The notes under the pieces: generated by a model | Told to the model about the DNA's origin: nothing | Databases searched by the model: none | Seen by the model: only the letters and a program-made list of their open reading frames with translations | Source: JAZDLX01 sp964538455 | Lineage (GTDB): Bacteria > Electryoneota > Electryoneia > Electryoneales > Electryoneaceae | Assembly: GCA_964538455.1 (NCBI GenBank) | Contig: CAZIDZ010000001.1 | Location: 186,001 to 250,000 of the forward strand | DNA length: 64,000 nt | Direction: 5' to 3' | Shown here: piece after piece, positions 50,489 to 59,736 of the stretch | How positions within the stretch are numbered: position 1 is the stretch's first letter | How the letters are laid out: each line of letters starts with the position of its first letter | Program-made: the position numbers and the translations under genes

Positions 50489-52705
50489 ATGGCCCAGAAA
50501 GAGATTTCCCTTCCTGTCGTCGGAATGACGTGTGCGAATTGCGCGCTCGCCATTGAGCGCGTGCTCGCGAAGAAAACCGAGGGCGTGGTGTCCGCGTCGG
50601 TGAATCTCGCGGCGGAGAACGTGCACGTTGTGTTCGATGCCGACGTGGTGAACCTGGAGAAACTCGCGCACAACGTTGAATCCGCCGGATATCACCTCGT
50701 GCTCCCTTCCGAGGGTGAAGACGCGGAAACGGCGGCGCGAAAGGCCGAGGAACGTGCGCAACAGCGTGCCCTCTGGGTGGGAATTTCCTTCACTGTTCCG
50801 CTGTTTATCCTTTCCGCGGGGCGCAGCGCCGGCCTTTTGGGGGCATGGTCGCAGACGCCTTGGATGAACCTGCTGTTTCTGCTGCTCGCCACTCCTGTGC
50901 AGTTCTACACTGGCTGGGGCTATTACGTTGGCGCGTTCAAGAGCCTCCGCAACGGCTCTGCGAACATGGATGTCCTCGTGGCGCTCGGCTCGACGACAGC
51001 GTATGTCTATTCCCTCTACGTGCTGCTGGCCGGTGCCGGCGGGCATGTCTATTTCGAGACGTCCGCGCTGATTCTTACGCTGATCAAGGTTGGCAAGTGG
51101 CTGGAGGCGCGCGCAAAGGGAAAGACCTCCGGTGCGATTCGGGCGCTGCTGGACCTGGCGCCGAAGGTGGCGACGCGCATTCGTGAAGAAGGCACCACAG
51201 AAACCATTCCGGTCGGCATGGTGCTCGAGGGAGACCGTTTGCTCGTCGGTCCAGGGGAGGCGTTCCCCGTGGACGGCGAGGTGCTTGAAGGGCAATCGGC
51301 GGTGGACGAGTCGGCGCTGACCGGTGAATCGGTCCCGGTGGACAAGGGCCCCGGCGAGAAGGTGTACGGTGCGACGGTAAACCAGCATGGTGCGCTGACA
51401 ATCACGGCCACCGAAGTCGGAGTGGATACCGTGATGGCCCGGATTGTCGATCTCGTTCGACGCGCGCAGGGTACAAAAGCGCCTGTTCAGCGCGTTGCGG
51501 ACCGTGTCGCGGCAGTGTTTGTTCCCACGATTGTTGCGATCGCGCTCGTCACCTTCGGGATTTGGTACTGGATCGGCGGAGCCTTCGAGCCCGCCCTGAT
51601 CCGTCTTGTCGCCGTGCTGGTGATAGCCTGTCCCTGCGCGCTGGGGCTCGCCACACCGACAGCAGTGATGGTGGGCATGGGGCTTGGCGCGCGTAACGGA
51701 GTCCTTTTCCGCGACGCGGAGGCGGTGGAGATTGCGAGCGGACTGAAAACGATGCTGCTGGACAAAACGGGGACGCTGACCTACGGGCGCCCGGAGGTTA
51801 CAGATGTCTTTCCGCTGAATGGCGTGGGTGAGACGGAATTGCTGCGCATCACAGCCTGCGCTCAGGAGCCGTCCGGCCATCCGCTGGCGAAAGCTGTGGT
51901 CCGTGCCGCGCAGGAGCGTGGTCTGGACGTTAAAACCCCGGCCCGTCACACGGCGAAATCCGGAGTTGGTGTGGAGGCGGAGGTTGATGGCTCGGACATC
52001 GACGTCGGCCGTCCGGACGCTTTTGGCGAGATGCACGGCGAAATGGCGGAGTTGGCAGAGCGCCTTCGCGCGCAGGGCAAGTCCCTGATGCGGGTTTGCC
52101 GGGATGGGACCGACATCGGCCTGATCGCGACCGCCGACGAGGTCAGGGGGGACGCTCCGGCGGTGGTTAATCGGCTGAAAGCGCTCGGTGTGGAACCGGT
52201 GATGGTCACCGGCGATCATGAAGCCGCGGCGGAGGCCGTCGCCGGCCGCGTAGGCATCGAGCGCGTGATCGCGGGTGTGCTCCCCGAGGGCAAGGAGTCT
52301 GTGGTGCGTGAAGAACAGGAAGGGGGACGCCGCGTTGCGATGGTCGGCGACGGGATCAACGACGCGCCAGCCCTCGCCCGCGCTGATATCGGCATCGCCA
52401 TGGGGGGCGGCACCGACGTGGCGGTGGAAACGTCCGATGTGACGCTCGTCGGGGGCGAACTTCATGGCCTGCCTCGGGTGGTTGTGCTTTCGCGCCGGAT
52501 GATGCGTGGCATTCATGAAAACCTGTTCTGGGCGTTTTTCTACAACGTTGCGCTGATCCCTGTCGCCGCGGGCGTACTCGCGTCTGCGGCGTGGGCACCG
52601 CAGATCCTGCGCCATCTGCACCCTGCGCTGGCAGCCGGAGCGATGGCGTTTTCGAGCATCTCGGTTGTGCTCAACAGCCTGCGTCTCGGCAGGGTGAAGC
52701 TGTGA
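50489..52705 (+). CDS. copA: Copper(I)-exporting P1B-type ATPase
   Basis: 738 residues. One N-terminal HMA domain with GMTCANC (C15, C18), then the transport domain with C381-P-C383 in helix 6, the actuator motif LTGESVPVDK, the phosphorylated D425 in DKTGTLTYG, the HP dipeptide in SGHPLAKAV and the hinge VGDGINDAPALARADIG. The CPC motif and the neighbouring copZ point to Cu(I) efflux across the inner membrane. No CueR- or CsoR-type regulator is adjacent. Confidence 0.95.
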   Translation: MAQKEISLPVVGMTCANCALAIERVLAKKTEGVVSASVNLAAENVHVVFDADVVNLEKLAHNVESAGYHLVLPSEGEDAETAARKAEERAQQRALWVGISFTVPLFILSAGRSAGLLGAWSQTPWMNLLFLLLATPVQFYTGWGYYVGAFKSLRNGSANMDVLVALGSTTAYVYSLYVLLAGAGGHVYFETSALILTLIKVGKWLEARAKGKTSGAIRALLDLAPKVATRIREEGTTETIPVGMVLEGDRLLVGPGEAFPVDGEVLEGQSAVDESALTGESVPVDKGPGEKVYGATVNQHGALTITATEVGVDTVMARIVDLVRRAQGTKAPVQRVADRVAAVFVPTIVAIALVTFGIWYWIGGAFEPALIRLVAVLVIACPCALGLATPTAVMVGMGLGARNGVLFRDAEAVEIASGLKTMLLDKTGTLTYGRPEVTDVFPLNGVGETELLRITACAQEPSGHPLAKAVVRAAQERGLDVKTPARHTAKSGVGVEAEVDGSDIDVGRPDAFGEMHGEMAELAERLRAQGKSLMRVCRDGTDIGLIATADEVRGDAPAVVNRLKALGVEPVMVTGDHEAAAEAVAGRVGIERVIAGVLPEGKESVVREEQEGGRRVAMVGDGINDAPALARADIGIAMGGGTDVAVETSDVTLVGGELHGLPRVVVLSRRMMRGIHENLFWAFFYNVALIPVAAGVLASAAWAPQILRHLHPALAAGAMAFSSISVVLNSLRLGRVKL

Positions 52706-52858
52706 ATAATCCTAGCGCTGTGATATTTCCTAGGTAGTGCGGACTATAGATACCGAATGCCTCTCGCTTGTTAGCCGGACTCTCCTCCTTTTCGGGCAGG
52801 CACCACCTGTTGAAGTATCTTGCCGCGTTCCCGGTCCCGGACGCGATGGGTATGCCTG

Positions 52859-53764
52859 ATGCAGACGACGCCGTACCCCTATCTCGGTGAACTTCTTTCC
52901 CTGGCGACAGCGCTCCTCTGGGCGTTCTCGGTCATTCTCTACAAAAAGAGTGGCGAAACCGCGCACCCCCTCGCGCTGAACATCTTCAAAAGCGGTTTTG
53001 CATTTATCCTGCTGGTTCCTACGGCATTGCTGCTGGGCGTGGATCTTTTTCCTTCGCTGCCGCCGAGGGTGTACATCGTTTCCATCCTTTCGGGATTGCT
53101 GGGGATCGGCCTCGCCGACACGATCTTCTTCAAAAGCCTGAATATGCTCGGCGCGGGACGGACCGCGATTGTCGAAGCGTCCTACGCTCCATTTGTGATC
53201 CTGCTCTCGACGATCTGGCTGGGGGAACGTCTCAACGTGGGGCAGGGGTTTGGGGCGGCGATGATTGTTTTCGCCGTGCTGCTCGCCACTTACACGACCG
53301 CGGAGCGCCAGGGAACCCTGCCCCGCAGGGTGCTGGTCTACGGGGTGCTGCTCGGTCTGACGGCGAGCGGGTTGATGGCTGTCGGCATGGTGTTGATCAA
53401 GCCGGTGCTCGCAGGGCAGTCGCTCTATTGGGCAACGGTGTGGAGATTGGTCGGAGGCCTGGGCGTGCAGGGGGTGATGCTTTCGTTTCACCCGCGTAAG
53501 CGCCAGGTGCTTGGCTCGATGATGATCCGGCGAGGGTGGCCGTACATGATCGCCGGAGCGTTCTTCGGCCAGTACATCACCCTGATCACCTGGCTTGGCG
53601 GAATGAAATACACCGAGGCGAGCATCGCCGGCGCGTTGAACCAGACCAGTTCGGTTTTCACTTTCGTTTTTGCCGCTTTACTATTACGGGAACCGGTGAC
53701 CCGCCGCAGGCTGGTGGCGATCGGGCTGGCGGTGGTTGGCGTGTTTGTCGTCACTTTCGCCTGA
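52859..53764 (+). CDS. EamA/DMT-superfamily transporter, copy 1 of 3
   Basis: 301 residues from the ATG at 52859; a TTG at 52820 would add 13 residues. Ten hydrophobic helices in two EamA repeats. Landmarks: GELLSLATALLWAFSVILYKKSGE, GIGLADTIFFKSLNMLGAGR, MKYTEASIAGALNQTSSVF and LREPVTRRRLVA. Transports a small metabolite across the inner membrane; substrate unknown. First of three tandem relatives. Confidence 0.88.
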   Translation: MQTTPYPYLGELLSLATALLWAFSVILYKKSGETAHPLALNIFKSGFAFILLVPTALLLGVDLFPSLPPRVYIVSILSGLLGIGLADTIFFKSLNMLGAGRTAIVEASYAPFVILLSTIWLGERLNVGQGFGAAMIVFAVLLATYTTAERQGTLPRRVLVYGVLLGLTASGLMAVGMVLIKPVLAGQSLYWATVWRLVGGLGVQGVMLSFHPRKRQVLGSMMIRRGWPYMIAGAFFGQYITLITWLGGMKYTEASIAGALNQTSSVFTFVFAALLLREPVTRRRLVAIGLAVVGVFVVTFA

Positions 53765-53832
53765 AGAGAATTCGAATATCTGCGCACGGAAATCGGCAGT
53801 CCTTATCGGGGGCACAGGGGAGAGGCGATACG

Positions 53833-54744
53833 ATGGATCTGCACGGAATTCCCTACGCCGGCGAGATTTCAGCCCTGCTCGCCCCTCTCGCGTGGTCATT
53901 TGCGGTGATCCTGTTCCGTATTACCGGGCAGCGTGTTTCGCCGATCCCGCTGAACTTGTTTAAAAACATCCTCTCCCTGTTCCTCTTTGTCGCTACGGCG
54001 ATTCTGACCGGCCAAGGAGTCGTCCGGGACGTACCATCGTCGCAGATCGTGCTCCTGGTCGCCAGCGGGGCGATTGGCATCGGAATCAGCGATACGCTTT
54101 TCTTCATGACCCTGAACCGTCTCGGAGCGGGGCTTCAGGCGATCGTCAACACCTCTTACAGCCCAAGCATCATCCTTCTTTCCGTGCTCTTTCTTGGCGA
54201 AGTGCTGACTCCCTTGCAGCTGCTCGGAGTAGCGTTCATTCTCGGCGCGGTACTCGCAGTGGCGAGGATGAAGGGTCCCTCCGGGAAGGTGGAACCCAAA
54301 CAGCGGGCGCTCGGAATCCTTTTCGGCATTCTGGCGGCGTTGACCCAGGCGGTTTCGATCGTGATGATCAAGCCGATGCTCGACGACGCGCCCCTTTTCT
54401 GGGCGAATACGTGGAGGATATTCGGCGGCATTGCCACGATGCTGCTGATCTTCCCGTTCCTGCGCGGGCGGAGAAAAATGCTGAAGGAGCTGCTGGACCG
54501 TTCCGTGTGGCCGGCGATGATCCCCGCCTCGCTGATTGGAACCTACGTTTCGCTGGTTTTCTGGCTCGCGGGGATGAAATACACCCAGGCGTCCACCGCC
54601 TCCGCGCTGAACCAGACTTCAACCTTGTTCACCTTTCTGCTCGCCGCGATGCTGCTGCGTGAACCGGTGACGGCGAAGCGCATCCTGGGCGTCATCGCCG
54701 GCATGGGCGGCGTGCTGCTCGTCATCTTCGGAGGAATCGCGTGA
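53833..54744 (+). CDS. EamA/DMT-superfamily transporter, copy 2 of 3
   Basis: 303 residues from the ATG at 53833 (GGAGAGG upstream); the frame is open to 53536 but that part overlaps copy 1. Ten helices; same marks as copy 1: LAPLAWSFAVILFRITGQ, GIGISDTLFFMTLNRLGAG, MKYTQASTASALNQTSTLF and LREPVTAKRILG. Its stop overlaps the start of copy 3 (GTGA), so these two are translationally coupled, which would suit a shared or paired function. Confidence 0.88.
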   Translation: MDLHGIPYAGEISALLAPLAWSFAVILFRITGQRVSPIPLNLFKNILSLFLFVATAILTGQGVVRDVPSSQIVLLVASGAIGIGISDTLFFMTLNRLGAGLQAIVNTSYSPSIILLSVLFLGEVLTPLQLLGVAFILGAVLAVARMKGPSGKVEPKQRALGILFGILAALTQAVSIVMIKPMLDDAPLFWANTWRIFGGIATMLLIFPFLRGRRKMLKELLDRSVWPAMIPASLIGTYVSLVFWLAGMKYTQASTASALNQTSTLFTFLLAAMLLREPVTAKRILGVIAGMGGVLLVIFGGIA

Positions 54745-55640
54745 CCCAGGTGCCTTACCTGGGGGCGCTGCTGGCGATCGGGTCGGCGCTGGCCTGGGCG
54801 GCTGGCGTGGTGCTCTTCCGCCGAGCCGGGGAAACCGTACATCCGCTCGCGCTGAATTTTTTCAAGAACATCTTTTCGCTGCTGCTGCTTGTGCTCGTCG
54901 GACTGCTTCAGGGTCAGCTTCTTTCCGGCGGCATGTCCGCTTGGGATGCGTGGATTCTGGCGGCCTCGGGTGTTCTCGGGTTGGGCATTTCGGACACGCT
55001 CCTATTCGCCTCGTTAAATCGCCTTGGGGCGGGTTTGATTGCCATCCTCTGGACGCTGTACGCGCCGATGGTCATCGGTTTTTCGATGGTGTTGCTCGGG
55101 GAACGGCTGGCAACGACGCAGTGGGGCGGTGTACTTATGATCGTCGTCGCTCTCGTTCTTGTGACGTACAGGAAAAACGGTTCCGTTGGCCGTGGGCGAA
55201 AGGATTTTTGGTTTGGTGTGCTCTGGGCGGTGTCGGCGATGGTCACCCAGGCGTTGTCTGTGGTGGCAATCAAGCCGGTGCTGGAGCGGACCGCAACAAT
55301 TCCCGCAACCGAACTGCGTCTTGTCGGCGGACTGCTCTTTCTGCTCCCGGTGTTGGCGTTGCGATCCGACCGGAGGCTGAATTTCGCTTCCCTCGCTCGA
55401 TGGAAGAACCTGAAGGTGCTGCTGCCGGGATCCTTCACCGGGACATTCCTGGCGCTTACTCTGATGCTCGGTGCGCTGAAATACACTCTCGCGTCTACGG
55501 CGACAACCCTGAACCAGACCTCGAACCTGTTCATTTTCCTGCTCGCGGTGCTGCTGCTCGGCGAACCGGCGGGGAGCAGACGGGTTGCCGGAATCGTGTT
55601 CGGCGTCGCCGGAGCCGTGCTCGTCACTCTCGGACATTGA
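54741..55640 (+). CDS. EamA/DMT-superfamily transporter, copy 3 of 3
   Basis: 299 residues from a GTG that overlaps the stop of copy 2. Ten helices, with AIGSALAWAAGVVLFRRAGE, GLGISDTLLFASLNRLGAG, LKYTLASTATTLNQTSNLF and LLGEPAGSRRVAG. The repeated 'ISDTL-F-LNRLGAG' and 'KYT-AS-A-LNQTS' marks in all three show that the array arose by local duplication. Substrate unknown. Confidence 0.88.
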   Translation: MTQVPYLGALLAIGSALAWAAGVVLFRRAGETVHPLALNFFKNIFSLLLLVLVGLLQGQLLSGGMSAWDAWILAASGVLGLGISDTLLFASLNRLGAGLIAILWTLYAPMVIGFSMVLLGERLATTQWGGVLMIVVALVLVTYRKNGSVGRGRKDFWFGVLWAVSAMVTQALSVVAIKPVLERTATIPATELRLVGGLLFLLPVLALRSDRRLNFASLARWKNLKVLLPGSFTGTFLALTLMLGALKYTLASTATTLNQTSNLFIFLLAVLLLGEPAGSRRVAGIVFGVAGAVLVTLGH

Positions 55641-55711
55641 TCTTGCTAGAATGGCGAGCTTTGGCTATCCTCATAGTCCGCTGCGAAACGTTCATCTCAC
55701 GGGAGACTCCC

Positions 55712-56800
55712 ATGCGAAAGTCCGGCTGGATGATCACACTGCTTGCGATCGTCATTGTGGCGGTTCTGGTCCCCGCAATCGCTTCGGCGCGCAAGCCGAA
55801 GCCCGTAAATGACCTGCTGATGAAGGGTGAGGAAAAGCACCTGAAGAACCTGCGGCAACTGACCTTTGGCGGAGAAAACGCCGAAGGATACTTCAGCCCT
55901 GACGGTAAGTGGTTGATTTATCAGGCGCACGAAAAGAAGGGAGAGTGCGACCAGATCTACCGGATGAACCTGGCGACAGGGGAAACGAAGATGGTCTCCA
56001 CAGGCGGCGGGGTGACCACATGTTCGTTCTTCATTCCAGGCACGGACGAATTCATTTACTCCAGCACGCATGGGGCGAGCACAGAGTGTCCGTCGCCTCC
56101 GGACCCGAGCCTCGGTTACGTCTGGCCGCTGCACGAAGGATTCGATATATATCGCGCCAGGGTTGACGGAACGATCCTGCAGCGACTGACCTCGGCCGAC
56201 GGCTACGACGCTGAATGTGCGGTGAGTTCCGACGGGAAGTCTTTGGTTTTCTGCTCGATACGAAGCGGCGACTTGGAATTGTACAAAATGAACATTGACG
56301 GCACCGGCCTGCAACGGCTGACGTGGACGCTGGGCTATGACGGCGGGCCGTTTTTCAGCCCGAAGGGCACCTATATCGTGTATCGTTCCAATCATCCGGT
56401 GGGCAAGGAGGAGTTGGAGCACTCGCGGTACCTCACCTCCCACGCGGTGGTCAGTCCGATGCGGCTCGAGATCATGCTGATGAAAGCGGACGGCACGCAG
56501 CAGTACCAGGTGACAGATCTAGGTGCGGCGAGCTTCGGACCGTACATGCACCCGGACGAGGACCGGATCATCTTTTCGAGCAACTACGGCGATCCCATTG
56601 CATCTAACCAGGGCAGGATTCCCAACTTCGAACTCTACCTGATCCACAAGGACGGCACCGGCCTCGAGAAGATCACGAACAGTCCGACGTTTGACGGTTT
56701 TCCGATGTTTTCCAACGATGGCAAACAGCTGGTATTCGCTTCGGACCGGGGCGGTGCGCCCGGAGAGACGAATCTTTTCCTCGCGGATTGGATCGACTGA
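55712..56800 (+). CDS. Periplasmic TolB-like PD40 beta-propeller protein
   Basis: 362 residues from the ATG at 55712, giving a signal peptide that ends near IASARKPK. Six PD40/TolB-type repeats are visible, for example AEGYFSPDGKWLIYQAH, AECAVSSDGKSLVFCSI, GPFFSPKGTYIVYRSN, GPYMHPDEDRIIFSSN and GFPMFSNDGKQLVFASDRGG. Such propellers bind peptides or partner proteins outside the cytoplasm. No tol or pal genes are near, so it is not the classic TolB. Located 71 bases after the EamA array. Confidence 0.85.
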   Translation: MRKSGWMITLLAIVIVAVLVPAIASARKPKPVNDLLMKGEEKHLKNLRQLTFGGENAEGYFSPDGKWLIYQAHEKKGECDQIYRMNLATGETKMVSTGGGVTTCSFFIPGTDEFIYSSTHGASTECPSPPDPSLGYVWPLHEGFDIYRARVDGTILQRLTSADGYDAECAVSSDGKSLVFCSIRSGDLELYKMNIDGTGLQRLTWTLGYDGGPFFSPKGTYIVYRSNHPVGKEELEHSRYLTSHAVVSPMRLEIMLMKADGTQQYQVTDLGAASFGPYMHPDEDRIIFSSNYGDPIASNQGRIPNFELYLIHKDGTGLEKITNSPTFDGFPMFSNDGKQLVFASDRGGAPGETNLFLADWID

Positions 56801-56982
56801 AGCGAAATAATTCTTCCTGTGCTGGTTGCAGTGAATCTCGGAACTCCGGTTGCTAAGGGAACTTCCGAGATGCTGATGAGTATATTTGGAACTGGGCTGA
56901 CGAGTGCAGAGCTGAACGGGTTGCGTGGCCGCGAGGGTGAAAAGGCTGGCGGCCTTTGAACCGGATGGAGGCAGGAGAGAGC

Positions 56983-58506
56983 ATGACGAAACGGCTACCG
57001 TTCGCGAGGGGCGGCACGCTGCTGGGTCTGATCCTGGTCGGCCTTTTCCTGCTGGCATTTGCCGCGGGAAACGTCAGAGACCGTTCGCGGCAGGAGAAGG
57101 CTGCTGCCGACACAGCCGTTTCAGCGCTCTCCGAGCCATCCGTTGCGCACGTCGCAGTGGATGAAAACAGGGTTGCGAAACCCCCGAGACGGTCTCAGCC
57201 GGTGATCGACACGGAGTTTGAAAGTCCCTTCGTTGCGGTCGCCGACCGGCTCAAACATTCCGTGGTGAACATCACGGTCAAGAAGGAAGCGGATTTCGGC
57301 GGATTCCCCGGCTTTGAGGAGCTGTTCGGAGGGCGGTCGCACCCCCAGATCACCTCCGGAGGCTCGGGTGTTATCATCGACAGCCAGGGCCGGGTTGTGA
57401 CAAATCACCATGTTGTTGAGGGTGGGAGTGAGATTACAGTGACCCTCTCGGACGGCGAGGAGCGCTCCGCCACGCTTGTTGGGGCGGACCCGGAAACGGA
57501 CCTGGCGCTGCTGAATATTGGCACGGTCTCTGAGGATTGGGTCGCCACGCTGGGCAACAGCGATGACATCCGGATCGGCGATTGGGCGGTGGCGATGGGC
57601 AATCCGCTCGGGCTGGACTGGACGTTAACCGTGGGAGTGATCAGTGCGAAGGGCCGGTCAGATCTGCTTATCTCTGGAGGCGGACCTGTCTTTCAAGACT
57701 TCATTCAGACCGATGCTGCGATTAACTTTGGCAATTCCGGCGGTCCCCTGGCGAATATCCACGGTGAAGTGATCGGCATCAATTCAGCCGTAAACACTGC
57801 GGCGAACGGGATCGGTTTCGCCATACCGATCAACCTCGCGCGGGAGGTGATCGACCAGCTTCTTCAGAGCGGGGTAGTGCGCCGGGGATACCTCGGCATG
57901 GTCCCGGTCGAATTGGATCCGCTCAAGAGAGAGGCGCTTCGGCTCGATGAAGATGTAAGGGGCGTTTTCGTCGAATCGGTTTCCGAGGGGACACCGGCGG
58001 ATCGCGGCGGGCTTCAGGGTTCGGATGTGATTGTCGCCATCGATGGTAATCCGGTGAAGGATGTTCAGGATTTCCGGATGCGCGTCGCCAGGCATCAGCC
58101 GGGTGAATCGGTGAAACTGACCGTACTTCGCGACGGCACCCGGCGGGAGCTGAGTTTTACCCTCGCGGACCGCAGCGAATACGTCGCCTCGGCGCGACCC
58201 GGGGTCGCCGGGGGCGCGGAGCCCTGGATGGGGATCGCGGTTGCGGGCCTCGATGGTCCTCGGGCGAAGCGGATGAGCCTCGACGTGGACGACGGTGTTG
58301 TCGTGCTCGAGGTGGAAAGCGGCAGCCCGGCCGAGGGCAAGTTGCGCACCGGGGATGTGATCACCCGGGTGGACGGGCGTTCCATCCTGTCCGTTCAGGA
58401 TTGGCGGGAGGTAACATCGCGGCTGCACGGCGTGGACCGCGCAGTGCTGGTGATGTTTTACCGCCAGGGGAAAGGCAATTCTCGCTTCACAGCGTTGAAG
58501 CGGTAG
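56983..58506 (+). CDS. htrA: HtrA/DegP-type periplasmic serine protease with two PDZ domains
   Basis: 507 residues from the ATG at 56983 (AGGAGAG upstream). One N-terminal helix (residues about 10-29) anchors or exports it. The trypsin-like domain has the triad H143 (TNHHVV), D173 (PETDLALL) and S252 (FGNSGGPL). PDZ1 begins near RRGYLGMVPVEL and PDZ2 near PWMGIAVAGLD; the second is less typical. It degrades or refolds damaged envelope proteins. The principal sigma factor gene follows 43 bases downstream. Confidence 0.93.
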   Translation: MTKRLPFARGGTLLGLILVGLFLLAFAAGNVRDRSRQEKAAADTAVSALSEPSVAHVAVDENRVAKPPRRSQPVIDTEFESPFVAVADRLKHSVVNITVKKEADFGGFPGFEELFGGRSHPQITSGGSGVIIDSQGRVVTNHHVVEGGSEITVTLSDGEERSATLVGADPETDLALLNIGTVSEDWVATLGNSDDIRIGDWAVAMGNPLGLDWTLTVGVISAKGRSDLLISGGGPVFQDFIQTDAAINFGNSGGPLANIHGEVIGINSAVNTAANGIGFAIPINLAREVIDQLLQSGVVRRGYLGMVPVELDPLKREALRLDEDVRGVFVESVSEGTPADRGGLQGSDVIVAIDGNPVKDVQDFRMRVARHQPGESVKLTVLRDGTRRELSFTLADRSEYVASARPGVAGGAEPWMGIAVAGLDGPRAKRMSLDVDDGVVVLEVESGSPAEGKLRTGDVITRVDGRSILSVQDWREVTSRLHGVDRAVLVMFYRQGKGNSRFTALKR

Positions 58507-58549
58507 ACCATAAATCCTTCGGTTCGAAGGTGTAAATCACGGGAGTCAC

Positions 58550-59380
58550 GTGAGAGCGAACCAGTCATTGGAGAAGTACCTGCAGGAAATCGGCGAGTAC
58601 GATCTACTCACGACGCAGCAGGAAATCGAACTTGCGCGTTCGATCCGCAAGGGCAGCAAGGACGCCCTCGAAACGCTGACCAAGGCCAACCTTCGGTTTG
58701 TCGTTTCGGTCGCCAAGCAGTACCAGAACCAAGGGCTGAGCCTTGGCGATCTGATCAACGAGGGCAACCTCGGGTTGATCAAGGCGGCGGAACGTTTTGA
58801 CGAAACGCGCGGATTCAAGTTCATTTCCTACGCGGTCTGGTGGATTCGTCAGTCGATCCTGCAGGCGTTGGCGGAGCAAAGCCGTGTGGTGCGGCTGCCT
58901 CTGAACCGTGTCGGTGCGCTGAACAAGATCGGCAAGGCCTACAGCAACCTCGAGCAGAAATTCGAGCGGGAACCAAGTCCCGAAGAAATCGCAAGTGAGC
59001 TCGAGATGACGGCCTTTGAGGTTACCGATACGCTGAAGATGAGCGGACGACACCTTTCAATGGACGCGCCATTTAACCAGGGCGAGGACAACCGCCTGCT
59101 CGACATCCTTCACAACGATCAGGAACCGCCACCTGACACGGATCTGATGAGTGGATCCCTGAAGAAGGAAATCGAGCGCGCGCTGGCGACCCTGTCGCCG
59201 CGTGAGGCGGAAGTGATCCGGCTCTATTTCGGATTGAACATCGAACAACCGCTCACCCTCGAAGAGATCGGGGAGAAGTTCAACCTGACGCGTGAACGCG
59301 TCCGTCAGATCAAGGAGAAGGCGATTCGCCGCCTGCGGCACACCTCCCGCAGCAAGGCGTTGCGTGCCTACCTTGGTTAG
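58550..59380 (+). CDS. rpoD: Principal RNA polymerase sigma factor, short form
   Basis: 276 residues from a GTG. Region 1.2 (SLEKYLQEIGEYDLLT), 2 (LRFVVSVAKQYQNQGLSLGDLINEGNLGLIKAAERFD with WWIRQSI for -10 recognition), 3 and 4 (LTLEEIGEKFNLTRERVRQIKEKAIRRLR) are complete. Region 1.1 and the long non-conserved region of E. coli sigma-70 are missing, as in Bacteroidota and relatives where the housekeeping factor is about 290 residues. A terminator follows, so it ends the unit. A group 2 factor remains possible. Confidence 0.9.
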   Translation: MRANQSLEKYLQEIGEYDLLTTQQEIELARSIRKGSKDALETLTKANLRFVVSVAKQYQNQGLSLGDLINEGNLGLIKAAERFDETRGFKFISYAVWWIRQSILQALAEQSRVVRLPLNRVGALNKIGKAYSNLEQKFEREPSPEEIASELEMTAFEVTDTLKMSGRHLSMDAPFNQGEDNRLLDILHNDQEPPPDTDLMSGSLKKEIERALATLSPREAEVIRLYFGLNIEQPLTLEEIGEKFNLTRERVRQIKEKAIRRLRHTSRSKALRAYLG

Positions 59381-59397
59381 GAAAATCACTTTTTTCG

Positions 59398-59427
59398 AAA
59401 AAGGGACGGTTAACGCCGCCCCTTTTT
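59398..59427 (+). terminator. Rho-independent terminator of rpoD
   Basis: AAAAAGGGACGG (59398-59409) pairs with CCGCCCCTTTTT (59416-59427) with one A-C mismatch and a 6-base loop; the 3' arm itself ends in five T. It lies 17 bases past the stop. Confidence 0.75.
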
Positions 59428-59736
59428 CATTACATGTAATTGAGTAACGGACGCCTCCGTGAGAGCCGAAACAGAAAAATCCGATTAAAATTAAGTGGTT
59501 AAGAGGGCACAAATTCTTACGAGAATTCGCAAAAACCGGTCTTTGTTCGAATTGAATGTATATTTTAGTTTTGTTGAATCGGATGGAGGGTGGGTTTTGC
59601 GCTAATGAGCGGTCGATGCGCACTAACAGCGATTCACGGATGACACGGCTGTTATGGAGCCGGATTGGGGTGGCCATTGGCCACCCCCTCTGTATATCGG
59701 GGTTAGATCCGCGGTAGTGGACGGGGAATGGAACCT
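59428..59736. other. Intergenic region with one GC-rich hairpin
   Basis: 309 bases between rpoD and the convergent phosphatase gene. The left half is AT-rich without a reading frame. A perfect 9-bp stem GGGGTGGCC-ATT-GGCCACCCC (59667-59687) lies 50 bases beyond the phosphatase stop; it lacks a T-run, so it could be a factor-dependent end or a 3'-end stabiliser for that transcript. Confidence 0.55.

Noticed and set aside
49958..52621. An 887-codon open frame antisense to copA
   Set aside because: Long antisense frames are expected opposite GC-rich genes. The plus strand carries a complete P-type ATPase with all motifs, and the antisense product has no recognisable domain.
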